Assembly (NCBI RefSeq): GCF_001654915.1
Contig: NZ_LXEQ01000056.1
Source: Buttiauxella ferragutiae
GTDB lineage: Bacteria > Pseudomonadota > Gammaproteobacteria > Enterobacterales > Enterobacteriaceae
DNA: 64,000 bases
Strand: one strand, 5' to 3'
Of the stretch, positions 18,216-27,264 are shown in pieces; the first letter of the stretch is position 1; each line of letters opens with the position of its first letter. The translations under genes and the position numbers were made by a program. The notes under the pieces are model-generated. The model ran no database searches and had not been told where the DNA came from. It saw only the letters and a program-made list of their open reading frames with translations.

Positions 18216-19520
18216 TTAGTGCAGTTTCAGACGCGGACGGATCACGCGGTTGATGCTACCCACCAGCATCATCAGGCCGGTTTTGAAGTAACCATGAAGT
18301 GCAACCTGGTGCATACGGTACAGCGAGATATAGACGAAACGCGCCATGCGCCCTTCTACCATCATCGAGCCACGCATCAGGTTACCCATCAGGCTGCCAA
18401 CGGTGGAAAACTTAGACAGCGACACCAGCGAACCGTGGTCTTTATAGATGTAAGATTTCAGAGGCTTATCTTTCATCTGCGCAAGAATGTTGGTTAAAAC
18501 CAGTGACGCCATCTGGTGCGCCGCTTGCGCACGTGGCGGCACAAAGCCACCTTCAGGGCGCGCACATGAAGCACAGTCGCCAATCGCGTAAATATCAGGG
18601 TCACGCGTGGTTTGCAGCGTAGGCTCAGTCACTAACTGATTGATTCGGTTAGTTTCAAGGCCACCGATGTCTTTCATAAAGTCGGGTGCTTTAATCCCTG
18701 CCGCCCAGACCATCAAATCCGCTGCGATGTATTCGCCGTCTTTGGTATTCAGGCCGCCCGCGTCTGCGGAAGTCACCATGGTTTGCGTCAGAACACGCAC
18801 GCCCAGTTTAGTCAGCTCGCTGTGTGCCGCCGCAGAAATACGTGGCGGCAATGCAGGCAGAATACGTTCACCGGCTTCGACCAGCGTTACGTTTAGCGCT
18901 TCATTAGTCAGGCCTTTATAACCGTAGCTGTGCAGTTGTTTCACCGCGTTATGCAGCTCAGCAGACAGCTCAACCCCCGTCGCCCCACCGCCAACAATAG
19001 CGATGTTAACTTTGCCGCTGGCACCGAGGTTTGCAGAATACTTGAGGAACAGATTCAGCATTTCGGAATGGAAACGACGCGCCTGATGCGGGTTATCGAG
19101 GAAGATACAGTTGTCTTTAACGCCTGGGGTGTTGAAGTCGTTGGAGGTACTACCCAACGCCATCACCAGCGTGTCATAAGGAATTTTACGTTCAGGGACC
19201 AGCAGCTCGCCTTTGTCGTCACGCAGTTCTGCGAGCGTCAGAGTTTTGCTTTCGCGGTTAATGTCGACCACGGAACCGAGCTGGAACTGGAAATGATGGT
19301 TACGAGCATGTGCCAGATAGCTCAGCGCGTCTACACCTTCGTCCAGTGAACCGGTTGCCACTTCGTGCAGCAGCGGTTTCCATAAATGGCTGTGGTTACG
19401 GTCGATAAGCGTAACCTTAGCTTTTTTACCACGACCCAGTTTTTTACCTAACTGAGTGGCCAGTTCAAGTCCGCCAGCACCACCACCGACAATGACAATC
19501 TTTCTTAATGGCGTAGTCAA
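18216..19520 (-). CDS. ndh: NADH:quinone oxidoreductase type II Ndh
   Basis: Non-proton-pumping NADH dehydrogenase, a peripheral inner-membrane flavoprotein feeding ubiquinone. 434 residues, E. coli length: FAD dinucleotide motif IVGGGAGGLELA (9-20), NADH dinucleotide motif IVGGGATGVELSAEL (about 175-190), AIGDCASC, and an amphipathic C-terminus ending RVIRPRLKLH. A FNR-like site lies about 136 bp upstream of the ATG, as expected for a gene repressed without oxygen. Confidence 0.97.
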   Translation of the reverse strand: MTTPLRKIVIVGGGAGGLELATQLGKKLGRGKKAKVTLIDRNHSHLWKPLLHEVATGSLDEGVDALSYLAHARNHHFQFQLGSVVDINRESKTLTLAELRDDKGELLVPERKIPYDTLVMALGSTSNDFNTPGVKDNCIFLDNPHQARRFHSEMLNLFLKYSANLGASGKVNIAIVGGGATGVELSAELHNAVKQLHSYGYKGLTNEALNVTLVEAGERILPALPPRISAAAHSELTKLGVRVLTQTMVTSADAGGLNTKDGEYIAADLMVWAAGIKAPDFMKDIGGLETNRINQLVTEPTLQTTRDPDIYAIGDCASCARPEGGFVPPRAQAAHQMASLVLTNILAQMKDKPLKSYIYKDHGSLVSLSKFSTVGSLMGNLMRGSMMVEGRMARFVYISLYRMHQVALHGYFKTGLMMLVGSINRVIRPRLKLH

Positions 19521-19655
19521 AGTGACCCCCTTAAAATATTAACCAATTGTTAATTAAAGGTTATGTAAATAGCATTTAATTAACAACAAGTTAGCTAAAC
19601 AAACTCACGAATATGACCAAAGAATAACATGGATGGTGTATTGGTCATACCAAAA

Positions 19656-19669
19656 TTGATGTGCGTCAA
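19656..19669 (-). promoter_or_regulatory. FNR-like site upstream of ndh
   Basis: TTGATGTGCGTCAA matches the FNR consensus TTGAT-N4-ATCAA with one mismatch. E. coli ndh has two FNR sites, and this one fits the distal position. I could not define the promoter-proximal site. Confidence 0.6.
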
Positions 19670-19689
19670 ATTTTTATGCCGAAAAGATA

Positions 19690-19722
19690 AACAAAAAGGG
19701 CCAGCACCTGGCTGACCCTTTC
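19690..19722 (-). terminator. Terminator after ycfP
   Basis: On the minus strand AAAGGGTCAGCC-aggt-GCTGGCCCTTTTTG (one mismatch in the stem), followed by a T-run. It ends the hinT-to-ycfP gene string. Confidence 0.85.
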
Positions 19723-19746
19723 ACTTTTTGCTTATTTAGCCCGCGG

Positions 19747-20289
19747 CTAGCCGAGAGTCTTGAACGCTTTAATCCGCTGCAAATGTGGTGAGATATTTTT
19801 GAATTTATGGGTCTGTTCCTGATCCCATACGATCTCATAGTAATGATGCAGCAGCTCTGCGGCTCGTGCGTTATCCAGCGCTTCGTCATTACGCGACAAA
19901 ATGGCCAGGCAACGGTCACGGTTTTTCTCGCGGAAATTCTGCACGCACTTGGTGGCAATATCGGTGTATTCCTCAGGACGGTCGATTTTCCCTTCCATAT
20001 TCTCTTGCGGGAACAGATTTGGGTTAAAAATCACCTGGCGAATATCACACAAGAAACCAATACGCTCGGCCCAGAAACCGCCAAGCCCGACACCGCAAAT
20101 CAGTGGCCGCTCATCGACACTGAGTTGCAACATTTTGTCTACTTCTTTGAGCAGATGCTGCATATCGTGTTTCGGATGCCGCGTGCTGTAACTGATAAGG
20201 CGGACGTCCGGATCGATAAACTGGAGTTGCAGCACCTTTTCATGGTTACCAGGACTATTAGAGTCGAAACCGTGTAAATAGATAATCAT
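19747..20289 (-). CDS. ycfP: YcfP, alpha/beta-hydrolase-like UPF0227 protein
   Basis: 180-residue protein of the UPF0227 esterase-like family, starting MIIYLHGFDSNSPGNHEKV, typical of an alpha/beta hydrolase. The nucleophile position reads GVGLGG rather than GxSxG, so ordinary serine-hydrolase chemistry is doubtful. It lies 42 bp after nagZ, as in E. coli. Function unknown. Confidence 0.92.
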   Translation of the reverse strand: MIIYLHGFDSNSPGNHEKVLQLQFIDPDVRLISYSTRHPKHDMQHLLKEVDKMLQLSVDERPLICGVGLGGFWAERIGFLCDIRQVIFNPNLFPQENMEGKIDRPEEYTDIATKCVQNFREKNRDRCLAILSRNDEALDNARAAELLHHYYEIVWDQEQTHKFKNISPHLQRIKAFKTLG

Positions 20290-20331
20290 TGCATCCTCAC
20301 CACACGAATTCAGGCCATTTGGCCTGATGAG

Positions 20332-21357
20332 TTAAAGACCCGCCTTGTGGGCTTCCCACTGCTCATGCAGCGCCTCAAGTTGCTGGTTTGCTTGCTTCCA
20401 GCGCGCTGACGACATCAGCTCCTGGCGGGTAAATGAACCTTTATGATACAAACCTGTAACACGCTCTGCTTTGACCGGAGACAGGTTATCTAACACGCTA
20501 ACCGCACCATTACGATTATTGCAGACCAGGATCATATCGCAACCTGCATCCAAAGAAGCTTGCCCGCGTTCAGCGTAGCTCCCCATGATGGCAGCGCCTT
20601 CCATTGATAAATCATCCGAGAAAATAACGCCATTAAAGCCCAGCTCGCCACGCAAAACGGTTTTCAGCCAGTGCGGAGAACCACTCGCCGGAAGCGGATC
20701 GACGTCGGTATAGATAACGTGCGCCGGCATAATGGCGTCGAGTTTGTTATCAGTAATCAGACTGCGGAAAATCTGCATGTCGTGTTCACGGATCAGCGCT
20801 TCATCACGCGGGTCACGCGGGGTTTCTTTATGGGAATCAGCCGTTACCGCACCGTGGCCTGGGAAGTGTTTACCGGTGGTTTTCATACCTGCGGCGTGCA
20901 TGCCGTCGATAAAGCGAGTCGCCATCGCCAGCGCTTTACGCGGTTCTTCATGGTAGGAACGCTCACCAATGGCGGCACTGATATGGCCGATATCCAATAC
21001 TGGCGCGAAACTGATGTCGATATCCATGGCAATCATTTCGCTTGCCATCAACCAGCCTGCTTCTTGTGCCAGTTTCCCACCCAACTCCAGGCCATGTATT
21101 GCGGCAAAAGATTGTGCTGCTGGCAAACGGGTAAAGCCTTCACGGAAACGTTGAACTCGCCCACCTTCCTGGTCAACCGCAACCACCAGACGATTGTGAG
21201 AAGCTTCACGGATTTGACGAACCAGCTCACGGAGTTGCTCAGGATCGTGATAGTTGCGGGTAAAAATAATCAGCCCACCGACCAGTGGGTGCTTTAGAAT
21301 TTCACGCTCTTCGGCATCCAGCTCAAAGCCTGCCACATCTAACATTACCGGACCCAC
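20332..21357 (-). CDS. nagZ: Beta-N-acetylhexosaminidase NagZ
   Basis: Cytoplasmic glycoside hydrolase family 3 enzyme that removes GlcNAc from anhydro-muropeptides during peptidoglycan recycling; its product also feeds AmpR signalling in species with inducible AmpC. 341 residues, with KHFPGHGAVTADSH (catalytic loop His) and the nucleophile Asp in the conserved FSDDLSMEGA motif. Lies 15 bp after thiK. Confidence 0.96.
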   Translation of the reverse strand: MGPVMLDVAGFELDAEEREILKHPLVGGLIIFTRNYHDPEQLRELVRQIREASHNRLVVAVDQEGGRVQRFREGFTRLPAAQSFAAIHGLELGGKLAQEAGWLMASEMIAMDIDISFAPVLDIGHISAAIGERSYHEEPRKALAMATRFIDGMHAAGMKTTGKHFPGHGAVTADSHKETPRDPRDEALIREHDMQIFRSLITDNKLDAIMPAHVIYTDVDPLPASGSPHWLKTVLRGELGFNGVIFSDDLSMEGAAIMGSYAERGQASLDAGCDMILVCNNRNGAVSVLDNLSPVKAERVTGLYHKGSFTRQELMSSARWKQANQQLEALHEQWEAHKAGL

Positions 21358-21372
21358 ATCAACCTCTCTTAA

Positions 21373-22203
21373 TTAATCAAACGCTCGCAGACGGCACCAT
21401 GCTTCGTCTGCAAGGGTTATAAATGTTCTGTCTTGCGTTTGTTGCCAGCGGCATTCATACCAGGATGCCATCAGCAAAATAACCCACGGTTGCCAGCGGC
21501 TGACCTGTCGGCGTAATTTATCCACCTGAATATGGTTCAATTGAGCATAAGCGCGAACCAAAGACTCGCCATCAATATTATTGGCCGCAATAATAGCCGC
21601 CAGCTCCAGCGCCACATCCCCATCACCGGCGTATTCCCAGTCGATGAGTTTGATACTTTGCGCCTGATGCACCAGGTTACCGGCATGAATATCCATATGC
21701 AGCGCAGCAAGGCGCAGCGGTTTTGGCTCGCCCTGCTTGTTCATCTTTTTAAGCCAACGCAACCAGGCCAGGCTTCTTCGCTCAGGCCCGGCCATTTGCC
21801 AATAGTGTTCCAGTAAAGGCAACAAATTGATTCGCCAGCCGAAACAAGGTTGATGATGTAAATCATACAGTAAGGAATTGAGCGAATGCAGTGAGGGTAG
21901 TTCCGATTTTACCTCCCCAGCCAGCCATTCAACGATTAACCAGCCATTCGCGAGGCAAACTGGACGTGACCCAATTTCGTGAGAAATTCGAGTTAACGCT
22001 CGATATTGCCGGGCGAGAGAAACACCCGGCATCGGGGTTTCAAGCTGTTGTCGCGCGACATACTCCCGCGTGCCAATGGTGAAATGCAGGCTCCCGCCGC
22101 TCAATCCTTCAAGAGGAGAAAAGCAACCGGCGGCCTGAGCCGCCGGAAGATACTTTTCAATCACACTTTGCAGTGTCGAATTATTGGGTTTGCTGAACAG
22201 CAC
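21373..22203 (-). CDS. thiK: Thiamine kinase ThiK (YcfN)
   Basis: Salvage kinase that phosphorylates thiamine. 276-residue APH/choline-kinase fold protein: catalytic loop LHMDIHAGNLVH and metal-binding LIDWEYAGDGD. The first 60 residues diverge more from E. coli than the rest. The most plausible start is a GTG at 22203 inside the end of lpoB, a 23-bp overlap, with no strong ribosome site, suggesting translational coupling. Confidence 0.88.
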   Translation of the reverse strand: MLFSKPNNSTLQSVIEKYLPAAQAAGCFSPLEGLSGGSLHFTIGTREYVARQQLETPMPGVSLARQYRALTRISHEIGSRPVCLANGWLIVEWLAGEVKSELPSLHSLNSLLYDLHHQPCFGWRINLLPLLEHYWQMAGPERRSLAWLRWLKKMNKQGEPKPLRLAALHMDIHAGNLVHQAQSIKLIDWEYAGDGDVALELAAIIAANNIDGESLVRAYAQLNHIQVDKLRRQVSRWQPWVILLMASWYECRWQQTQDRTFITLADEAWCRLRAFD

Positions 22204-22822
22204 TACTGCCTGACCAAATAATTTCGCCGGTCTGTACCAGCATCAACTGCATTTTCAGCGTTGGTGCATTCACGTTGCCACTGGCATTGCTATACAGCAC
22301 ATATTGCGCACCAACGTTACGGGCAATACCAATCGCTTTAGTACGAGAACCCAGGCTGTCTTGTGGCGATAACCCGAGTTGTTGTTTTGCCAGCGAAAGC
22401 TGTTGTGGCGACACAAGGGTAAATTTGCCGTTGTTTGCCAACGCACCGTGCAGCGCTTCGGTCGCTTTACCAGTTTGCAGCGAACCATTGGTGTGATTGT
22501 TCACGCTATCCACCAGCAGGACGCCGCCGGCTGTCACGCCATCGGCTTGTAACATTTTGCCAACCATCGGCTGCATCGCGCTGCCCCAATCGTAGCTACG
22601 AACTTTAGGTGTGGCAGGAATAGTCGGCTGTGGCTGTTCAATTGGGCCTGGCTGAGTTGGCACAGTCGGCACCGTTGGTACAGTCGGTGGCGGTTCAACT
22701 GGCTGCTGCGGAACTGGCTTCACTTCTTCCACAGGAGCAGGAGCTTCACCACGGTTAATACACCCGGATAAAATCATCGCCGCGGCGATAATTACCAGGT
22801 AACGATGGATTCCCTTAATCAA
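22181..22822 (-). CDS. lpoB: Outer-membrane lipoprotein LpoB, activator of PBP1b
   Basis: 213-residue lipoprotein: signal peptide with lipobox LSGC (Cys about 21), then a Pro/Thr/Val-rich linker (PTVPTVPTVPTQPGP region) that spans the periplasm, then the globular domain that contacts PBP1b (SYDWGSAMQPMVGKML onward). In E. coli it activates peptidoglycan synthesis by PBP1b. Lies 10 bp after ycfL. Confidence 0.95.
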   Translation of the reverse strand: MIKGIHRYLVIIAAAMILSGCINRGEAPAPVEEVKPVPQQPVEPPPTVPTVPTVPTQPGPIEQPQPTIPATPKVRSYDWGSAMQPMVGKMLQADGVTAGGVLLVDSVNNHTNGSLQTGKATEALHGALANNGKFTLVSPQQLSLAKQQLGLSPQDSLGSRTKAIGIARNVGAQYVLYSNASGNVNAPTLKMQLMLVQTGEIIWSGSSAVQQTQ

Positions 22823-22832
22823 AATTCACCCC

Positions 22833-23207
22833 TTATAAAGAGAGAGATAGACGAACTTGACGTGCGTCTGGATAACTGGCTATGGATGACACCGAAACGC
22901 TAGATTTTGCAGGTATCGTAATCGTGCGCGGCTGCTCGAGAGGATGAATTTCCAGCCCTTTGTCGTCATACCAATAAAAACGATAGCTGATGATGACTGG
23001 TTTAGACTGCTCATTATACAACTGGCTACGTGAAACAGTGGCACCGCTATCACTTGAAATATCAGGTTTTTCAGCACTAATCCCCGCCGCAAGCACCGAG
23101 GTTTCCATCACCAGCGTTTGATCATCGCTGACAGGAATCGCGGGTTTGGAACTGCATCCCACCATAAAAATGATGGCCAGTAGCGTTAACAGCGAGTTCG
23201 CTTTCAT
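22833..23207 (-). CDS. ycfL: Putative lipoprotein YcfL
   Basis: 124-residue predicted lipoprotein with a signal peptide and lipobox MVGC at about residue 18, followed by a beta-rich DUF1425 domain (YRFYWYDDKGLEIHPLEQPR). I start at ATG 23207, which gives a proper signal peptide; upstream in-frame codons overlap hinT in another frame. Only 4 bp after hinT. Function unknown. Confidence 0.9.
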   Translation of the reverse strand: MKANSLLTLLAIIFMVGCSSKPAIPVSDDQTLVMETSVLAAGISAEKPDISSDSGATVSRSQLYNEQSKPVIISYRFYWYDDKGLEIHPLEQPRTITIPAKSSVSVSSIASYPDARQVRLSLSL

Positions 23208-23211
23208 CAAT

Positions 23212-23568
23212 TTATCCTTTATGCGCCAGCATCGGCCCAAGCACACGGCCACCCAGCAGGTGCATGTGAATGTGGTAAACCTCCTGTCCACCATGGCGAT
23301 TGCAGTTCATGATCAGACGATAGCCGTCTTCTGCAATCCCTTCTTGTTCAGCAATTTTTGCTGCTGCGATCAACATGCGCCCTAGTGCCAGTTCATGCTC
23401 AGTAGTTACGTCGTTAACCGTTGGGATCAGCACATTAGGAATGATAAGGATGTGGGTTGGAGCCTGTGGCGATATGTCACGGAATGCAGTGACTAACTCA
23501 TCTTGATAAACGATATCAGCCGGAATTTCCCGGCGGATAATTTTACTGAAAATGGTTTCTTCGGCCAT
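23212..23568 (-). CDS. hinT: HIT-family purine nucleoside phosphoramidase HinT
   Basis: 118-residue histidine-triad enzyme that hydrolyses adenosine phosphoramidates and aminoacyl-adenylates. The triad is His99-Ile-His101-Met-His103, with His101 as nucleophile. First gene of the hinT-ycfL-lpoB-thiK-nagZ-ycfP string. In E. coli fhuE lies between it and ptsG; here only 149 bp separate them. Confidence 0.96.
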   Translation of the reverse strand: MAEETIFSKIIRREIPADIVYQDELVTAFRDISPQAPTHILIIPNVLIPTVNDVTTEHELALGRMLIAAAKIAEQEGIAEDGYRLIMNCNRHGGQEVYHIHMHLLGGRVLGPMLAHKG

Positions 23569-23672
23569 GACGTTACCTTTTATTCATGTGTGGCGAACTT
23601 TATGTGACATAGCCCAAGAGTATGAGCGAGTTACACCTACTCTTTCAACCTTAACCTGTGAATTGTAGACGT

Positions 23673-23697
23673 AAAAAAGGGAGGCCAATGGCCTCCC
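23673..23697 (-). terminator. Terminator after ptsG
   Basis: On the minus strand GGGAGGCC-att-GGCCTCCC followed by six T residues, 20 bp past the ptsG stop. Confidence 0.9.
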
Positions 23698-23717
23698 TCA
23701 GTCTCCCCAACTTCTTA

Positions 23718-25151
23718 TTAGCTGTTACGGATCCACTCATCCATTTCAGTTTTCAGGTTATCGGATTTAGTACCGAAGATTGCCTGAACACCTGAACCAG
23801 CTACAACTACACCTGCTGCACCCAATTTCTTCAGGCCAGCCTGGTCGACTTTAGAAATGTCGGCCACGCTAACACGCAGACGGGTAATACACGCATCCAG
23901 GTTAGTGATGTTTTCTTTACCGCCGAAAGCGCTAACCAGAGCTGGTGCCATTTCGCTCGTGGAAGTGGTAGTCGTCTCAGATGTTGCGTCTTCACGACCT
24001 GGAGTTTTCAGGTCAAGCGCTTTAATCAGCACACGGAACACGGTGTAGTAAATCGCCGCGTAGCACAGGCCAACAATTGGGAACAACCACAATTTGCTGC
24101 TGTTACCGCTCAGCACGATGAAGTCAATCAGACCGTGAGAGAAGGAAGTCCCGTCACGCATACCCAGAAGGATACAGATTGGGAACGCCAGGCCTGCCAA
24201 CACCGCGTGGATGATGTACAGGATTGGAGCAACGAACATGAAGGAGAACTCGATTGGCTCGGTAATACCGGTCAGGAACGAGGTCAACGCAGCGGAGATC
24301 ATGATACCGCCGACTTTTGCACGGTTCTCAGGTTTAGCTGAGTGCCAGATTGCGATAGCCGCAGCAGGCAGACCGTACATTTTAAACAGGAAGCCACCAG
24401 ACAGTTTGCCCGCAGTTGGGTCACCTGCCATGTAACGTGGGATATCGCCGTGGAAGACCTGACCTGCAGCGTTGGTGTATTCACCAATTTGCATCTGGAA
24501 TGGAACGTTCCAGATGTGGTGCAGACCGAATGGTACCAGGCAGCGCTCTACGAAACCGTAGATGCCGAATGCCACAACCGGGTTCTGGTAAGCAGCCCAC
24601 TGAGAGAAGGTCTGAATAGCCGTACCGATTGGAGGCCAGATGAAGGACAGCACAACACCCATGAAGATCGCAGCCAGACCGGAGATGATCGGTACGAAAC
24701 GTTTACCCGCGAAGAAGCCCAGGTATTCTGGCAACTTGATGCGGTAGAAACGGTTAAACATGTAGGCTGCAATGGCACCAGAGATGATACCGCCCAGAAC
24801 ACCGGTATCAGCCAGGTGTTTTGCCGCGATCTCTTCAGCAGGAATATGCAGAACCAAAGGTGCAACAACCGCCATGGTCTTAACCATGATGCCGTATGCA
24901 ACCACAGAGGCTAATGCAGAAACGCCATCGTTATTCGTGAAGCCTAATGCCACACCGATAGCAAAAATCAGCGGCATATTGGCGAATACTGAACCGCCAG
25001 CTTCCGCCATTACATGAGAAACGACTGCTGGCAGCCAGCTGAAGTTTGCAGAACCGACGCCCAGCAGGATACCTGCGATTGGCAGTACGGATACTGGCAG
25101 CATCAGCGATTTACCCACCTTTTGCAGGTTAGCAAATGCATTCTTAAACAT
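23718..25151 (-). CDS. ptsG: Glucose-specific PTS enzyme IICB PtsG
   Basis: Inner-membrane glucose transporter of the phosphotransferase system. 477 residues, identical in length to E. coli: EIIC (about 1-385, many membrane segments, GITEPIEFSFMF signature), a Thr/Ser-rich linker, and EIIB with the phosphorylated Cys near 421 in NLDACITRLRV. The 5' region keeps the SgrS-pairing sequence, and candidate Mlc and CRP sites lie upstream. Confidence 0.97.
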   Translation of the reverse strand: MFKNAFANLQKVGKSLMLPVSVLPIAGILLGVGSANFSWLPAVVSHVMAEAGGSVFANMPLIFAIGVALGFTNNDGVSALASVVAYGIMVKTMAVVAPLVLHIPAEEIAAKHLADTGVLGGIISGAIAAYMFNRFYRIKLPEYLGFFAGKRFVPIISGLAAIFMGVVLSFIWPPIGTAIQTFSQWAAYQNPVVAFGIYGFVERCLVPFGLHHIWNVPFQMQIGEYTNAAGQVFHGDIPRYMAGDPTAGKLSGGFLFKMYGLPAAAIAIWHSAKPENRAKVGGIMISAALTSFLTGITEPIEFSFMFVAPILYIIHAVLAGLAFPICILLGMRDGTSFSHGLIDFIVLSGNSSKLWLFPIVGLCYAAIYYTVFRVLIKALDLKTPGREDATSETTTTSTSEMAPALVSAFGGKENITNLDACITRLRVSVADISKVDQAGLKKLGAAGVVVAGSGVQAIFGTKSDNLKTEMDEWIRNS

Positions 25152-25173
25152 ATTGAGAGTGCTCCTGAGTATT
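25152..25173 (-). promoter_or_regulatory. SgrS pairing site at the ptsG ribosome-binding site
   Basis: On the minus strand ACTCAGGAGCACTCTCAAT directly precedes the ptsG ATG. As I recall it, this stretch equals the E. coli ptsG region where the small RNA SgrS pairs and blocks translation. It includes the AGGAG ribosome site. The sgrS gene itself is not in this window. Confidence 0.75.
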
Positions 25174-25250
25174 TGTGCTTTTTTTACGCGTTATGCGCAT
25201 CGGACTGGGGGGAGATCCGGTCCATATACAGGCATCTTAAGTGCCCTTTG

Positions 25251-25275
25251 ATTTATTACGCAGAGTAAAATAAAT
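25251..25275. promoter_or_regulatory. Candidate Mlc operator upstream of ptsG
   Basis: ATTTATTACGCAGAGTAAAATAAAT is an imperfect palindrome about 100 bp before the ptsG ATG. Shape and position fit the repressor Mlc, which controls ptsG in E. coli. Inference from motif and context. Confidence 0.5.
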
Positions 25276-25288
25276 CGAAGATTTTTTG

Positions 25289-25304
25289 TTTGACGGCTAT
25301 CACG
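25289..25304. promoter_or_regulatory. Candidate CRP site upstream of ptsG
   Basis: TTTGACGGCTATCACG matches TGTGA-N6-TCACA at 8 of 10 fixed positions. About 140 bp before the ptsG ATG, consistent with CRP activation of ptsG. Confidence 0.5.
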
Positions 25305-25364
25305 TTTCTCTAAAAGCCATATGAAAAACTTTCATTAATTTACAAAACACGTTTCTAAACGTTA

Positions 25365-25400
25365 CAAAAAGAGTCTGCACCACCTTTTTTGGGGTGGTGC
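25365..25400 (-). terminator. Terminator after ycfH
   Basis: On the minus strand GCACCACC-ccaaaaaa-GGTGGTGC, then AGACTCTTTTTG, about 50 bp past the ycfH stop. It separates the fab-holB-ycfH region from ptsG. Confidence 0.8.
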
Positions 25401-25451
25401 ACTGTACTCGCTTCGATCATTAATTACGAGCTTTAAAATAACTTAGACTTA

Positions 25452-26246
25452 TCAAACGGATTGCAGGCGGGAGTCAGGAATATGGAACAAAGTGGCGAAG
25501 TTTTTTGTCGTCACAACGGCCAATTCCTCAAGTGAAACACCTTTCAGTACCGCCATATATTCCGCCACATCACGCGTCATTGCCGGTTGGTTTTCCTTAC
25601 CACGATGCGGCACCGGAGCAAGATAAGGTGAGTCGGTTTCCACCAGTATGCGATCCAGTGGCACATAGCGCGCCGCTTCCCTGAGTTGTTCGGCATTGCG
25701 GAAAGTCACAATACCGGAGAAAGAGATGTAAAAACCCATATCGAGCAATTTTGCAGCAGTTTCTCTGTCTTCTGTAAAACAGTGTAGTACCCCACCGCAG
25801 TCTGTCACTTTCTCTTCATGCAGAATGGCCAGGGTATCGGCGCGTGCATCTCGGGTATGAACAATCACCGGTTTGTTAAGTTCACGACCAATCTGGATAT
25901 GATGGCGGAAAGATTCCTGCTGGCGGGGTTTGGTTTCCGGGGTATAGAAGTAATCTAATCCCGTTTCCCCCAGCGCGACGACGCCAGGATCGGCGGCCAG
26001 GCGGCGAAGTTCCTCGACGTCATATTCTTCGTCCTGATTCAGCGGGTGTACACCGCATGAATAAGCGACATTCTGACGCTCACCAACTAATTGGCGCATA
26101 TTGCGATAACCGTCGAGCGTAGTGGCAACCGCAAGGCAGAATTTCACATCACGTGCCGCCGCTTTTTCCAGGACGTCATCGACGCTTTTATGCAGGGATT
26201 GATAATCCAGGCCATCAAGATGGCAATGTGAGTCAACCAGGAACAT
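25452..26246 (-). CDS. ycfH: TatD-family metal-dependent hydrolase YcfH
   Basis: 264-residue TIM-barrel metallohydrolase of the TatD DNase family: metal motif DSHCHLDGLD (4-13), GETGLDYFY, HTRDA and ETDSPYLAPVPHRGK. I start at ATG 26246 (MFLVDSHCHL), the family N-terminus; 13 further upstream codons overlap the holB end. The substrate is probably nucleic acid but not settled. It follows holB by 10 bp. Confidence 0.93.
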   Translation of the reverse strand: MFLVDSHCHLDGLDYQSLHKSVDDVLEKAAARDVKFCLAVATTLDGYRNMRQLVGERQNVAYSCGVHPLNQDEEYDVEELRRLAADPGVVALGETGLDYFYTPETKPRQQESFRHHIQIGRELNKPVIVHTRDARADTLAILHEEKVTDCGGVLHCFTEDRETAAKLLDMGFYISFSGIVTFRNAEQLREAARYVPLDRILVETDSPYLAPVPHRGKENQPAMTRDVAEYMAVLKGVSLEELAVVTTKNFATLFHIPDSRLQSV

Positions 26247-26256
26247 ACAGATACTC

Positions 26257-27264
26257 TTAAAGATGGAAGGAAGGAAGGACAGCACCTGGTTGCATTAAAC
26301 GCTCCCAGGTGAGCAATTGTTCAGTCAGTAATAATTCGCGGTTCACACCTACGACACTCAGCAATGCTTCGCGGCAGGAAAACCAGCTATGCAAAATAGC
26401 TTGTAGCATCGCGGGGCTTGCGCTGTTGGCAATATTTGCCACCAATGTATGTTGATCATCATTGGTCAACCACGGCGTAGCACCCTGCTGCCATTTTAGT
26501 GCATCAACCAACAGTGAGCATAACCAATGGACGCGAACGGTCGCATCATCACTGTTCAAAGCAGGCAATAACGCCAGCATGTTCTTTGTGGCGCAAGCTT
26601 CGTTGAGTTTCTGGCACAGTGTCTGGCGGTGCTTCCACTGCTCAGGTTGCAACAGAGCCAGCGCACCGGCGGGAGCGCCAGAACTCAGGCGCAATGCGGC
26701 GCGCAGCTGCGCGTTATCCAGCGTGATTTCCCGGGCCAGCCAGGCGAGAGCAAAGTTTTCGTCTGGGGGAGTCAGATACCAGTACAGGCAGCGACTACGC
26801 AGTGTGGCGGGTAAACGCGCAGGTTCACGGCACCCCAGAAAGAACCAGGTATTGGATGGCGGTTCTTCGAGTGTTTTCAACAACGCATTGGCCGCCGCCT
26901 CGGTAAGTAAACCGGCATCTTCCAGCCAGACCACTTTTGCTCCACCCTGCTGAGCGTGGCTGTAAAGCTTTTCAGTTATTTCACGAATAGCATCAATGCC
27001 AAGACTGGATTTGCCCTTTTCTGGCGCGACCACGTAGCTGTCAGGATGTGTTCCCGCCTGCATCAACTGGCAACTGCGGCACTGGCCACAGCTTTTCGTT
27101 CCTTGCGGTTTCTGGCACATCAACCAGCGTGTGAGAGCGTAGATTAATGCGTCGTCCCCCATGCCAGACAATGAATGTAACAACAGTGCATGGTGCCCGC
27201 GCCCAGCCTGATACTGGCTGAGGATTTGCTCAAACGGCGCGCGTAACCATGGATACCATTTCAT
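26257..27264 (-). CDS. holB: DNA polymerase III delta' subunit HolB
   Basis: Clamp-loader subunit delta' (335 residues). The AAA+-like domain has the zinc module CGQCRSCQL (with an upstream Cys in MCQK), while the P-loop region (HSLSGMGDD) is degenerate, as expected for the non-ATPase delta' subunit. SRC motif present as LRSRCLYW. Its ATG overlaps the tmk stop by one base (TAATG), indicating coupling. Confidence 0.96.
   Translation of the reverse strand: MKWYPWLRAPFEQILSQYQAGRGHHALLLHSLSGMGDDALIYALTRWLMCQKPQGTKSCGQCRSCQLMQAGTHPDSYVVAPEKGKSSLGIDAIREITEKLYSHAQQGGAKVVWLEDAGLLTEAAANALLKTLEEPPSNTWFFLGCREPARLPATLRSRCLYWYLTPPDENFALAWLAREITLDNAQLRAALRLSSGAPAGALALLQPEQWKHRQTLCQKLNEACATKNMLALLPALNSDDATVRVHWLCSLLVDALKWQQGATPWLTNDDQHTLVANIANSASPAMLQAILHSWFSCREALLSVVGVNRELLLTEQLLTWERLMQPGAVLPSFHL

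Noticed and set aside
18192..18497. Reading frames antisense to ndh, nagZ, ptsG and fabF of 100-216 codons
   Set aside because: All lie opposite well-conserved genes and lack ribosome sites or recognisable domains.
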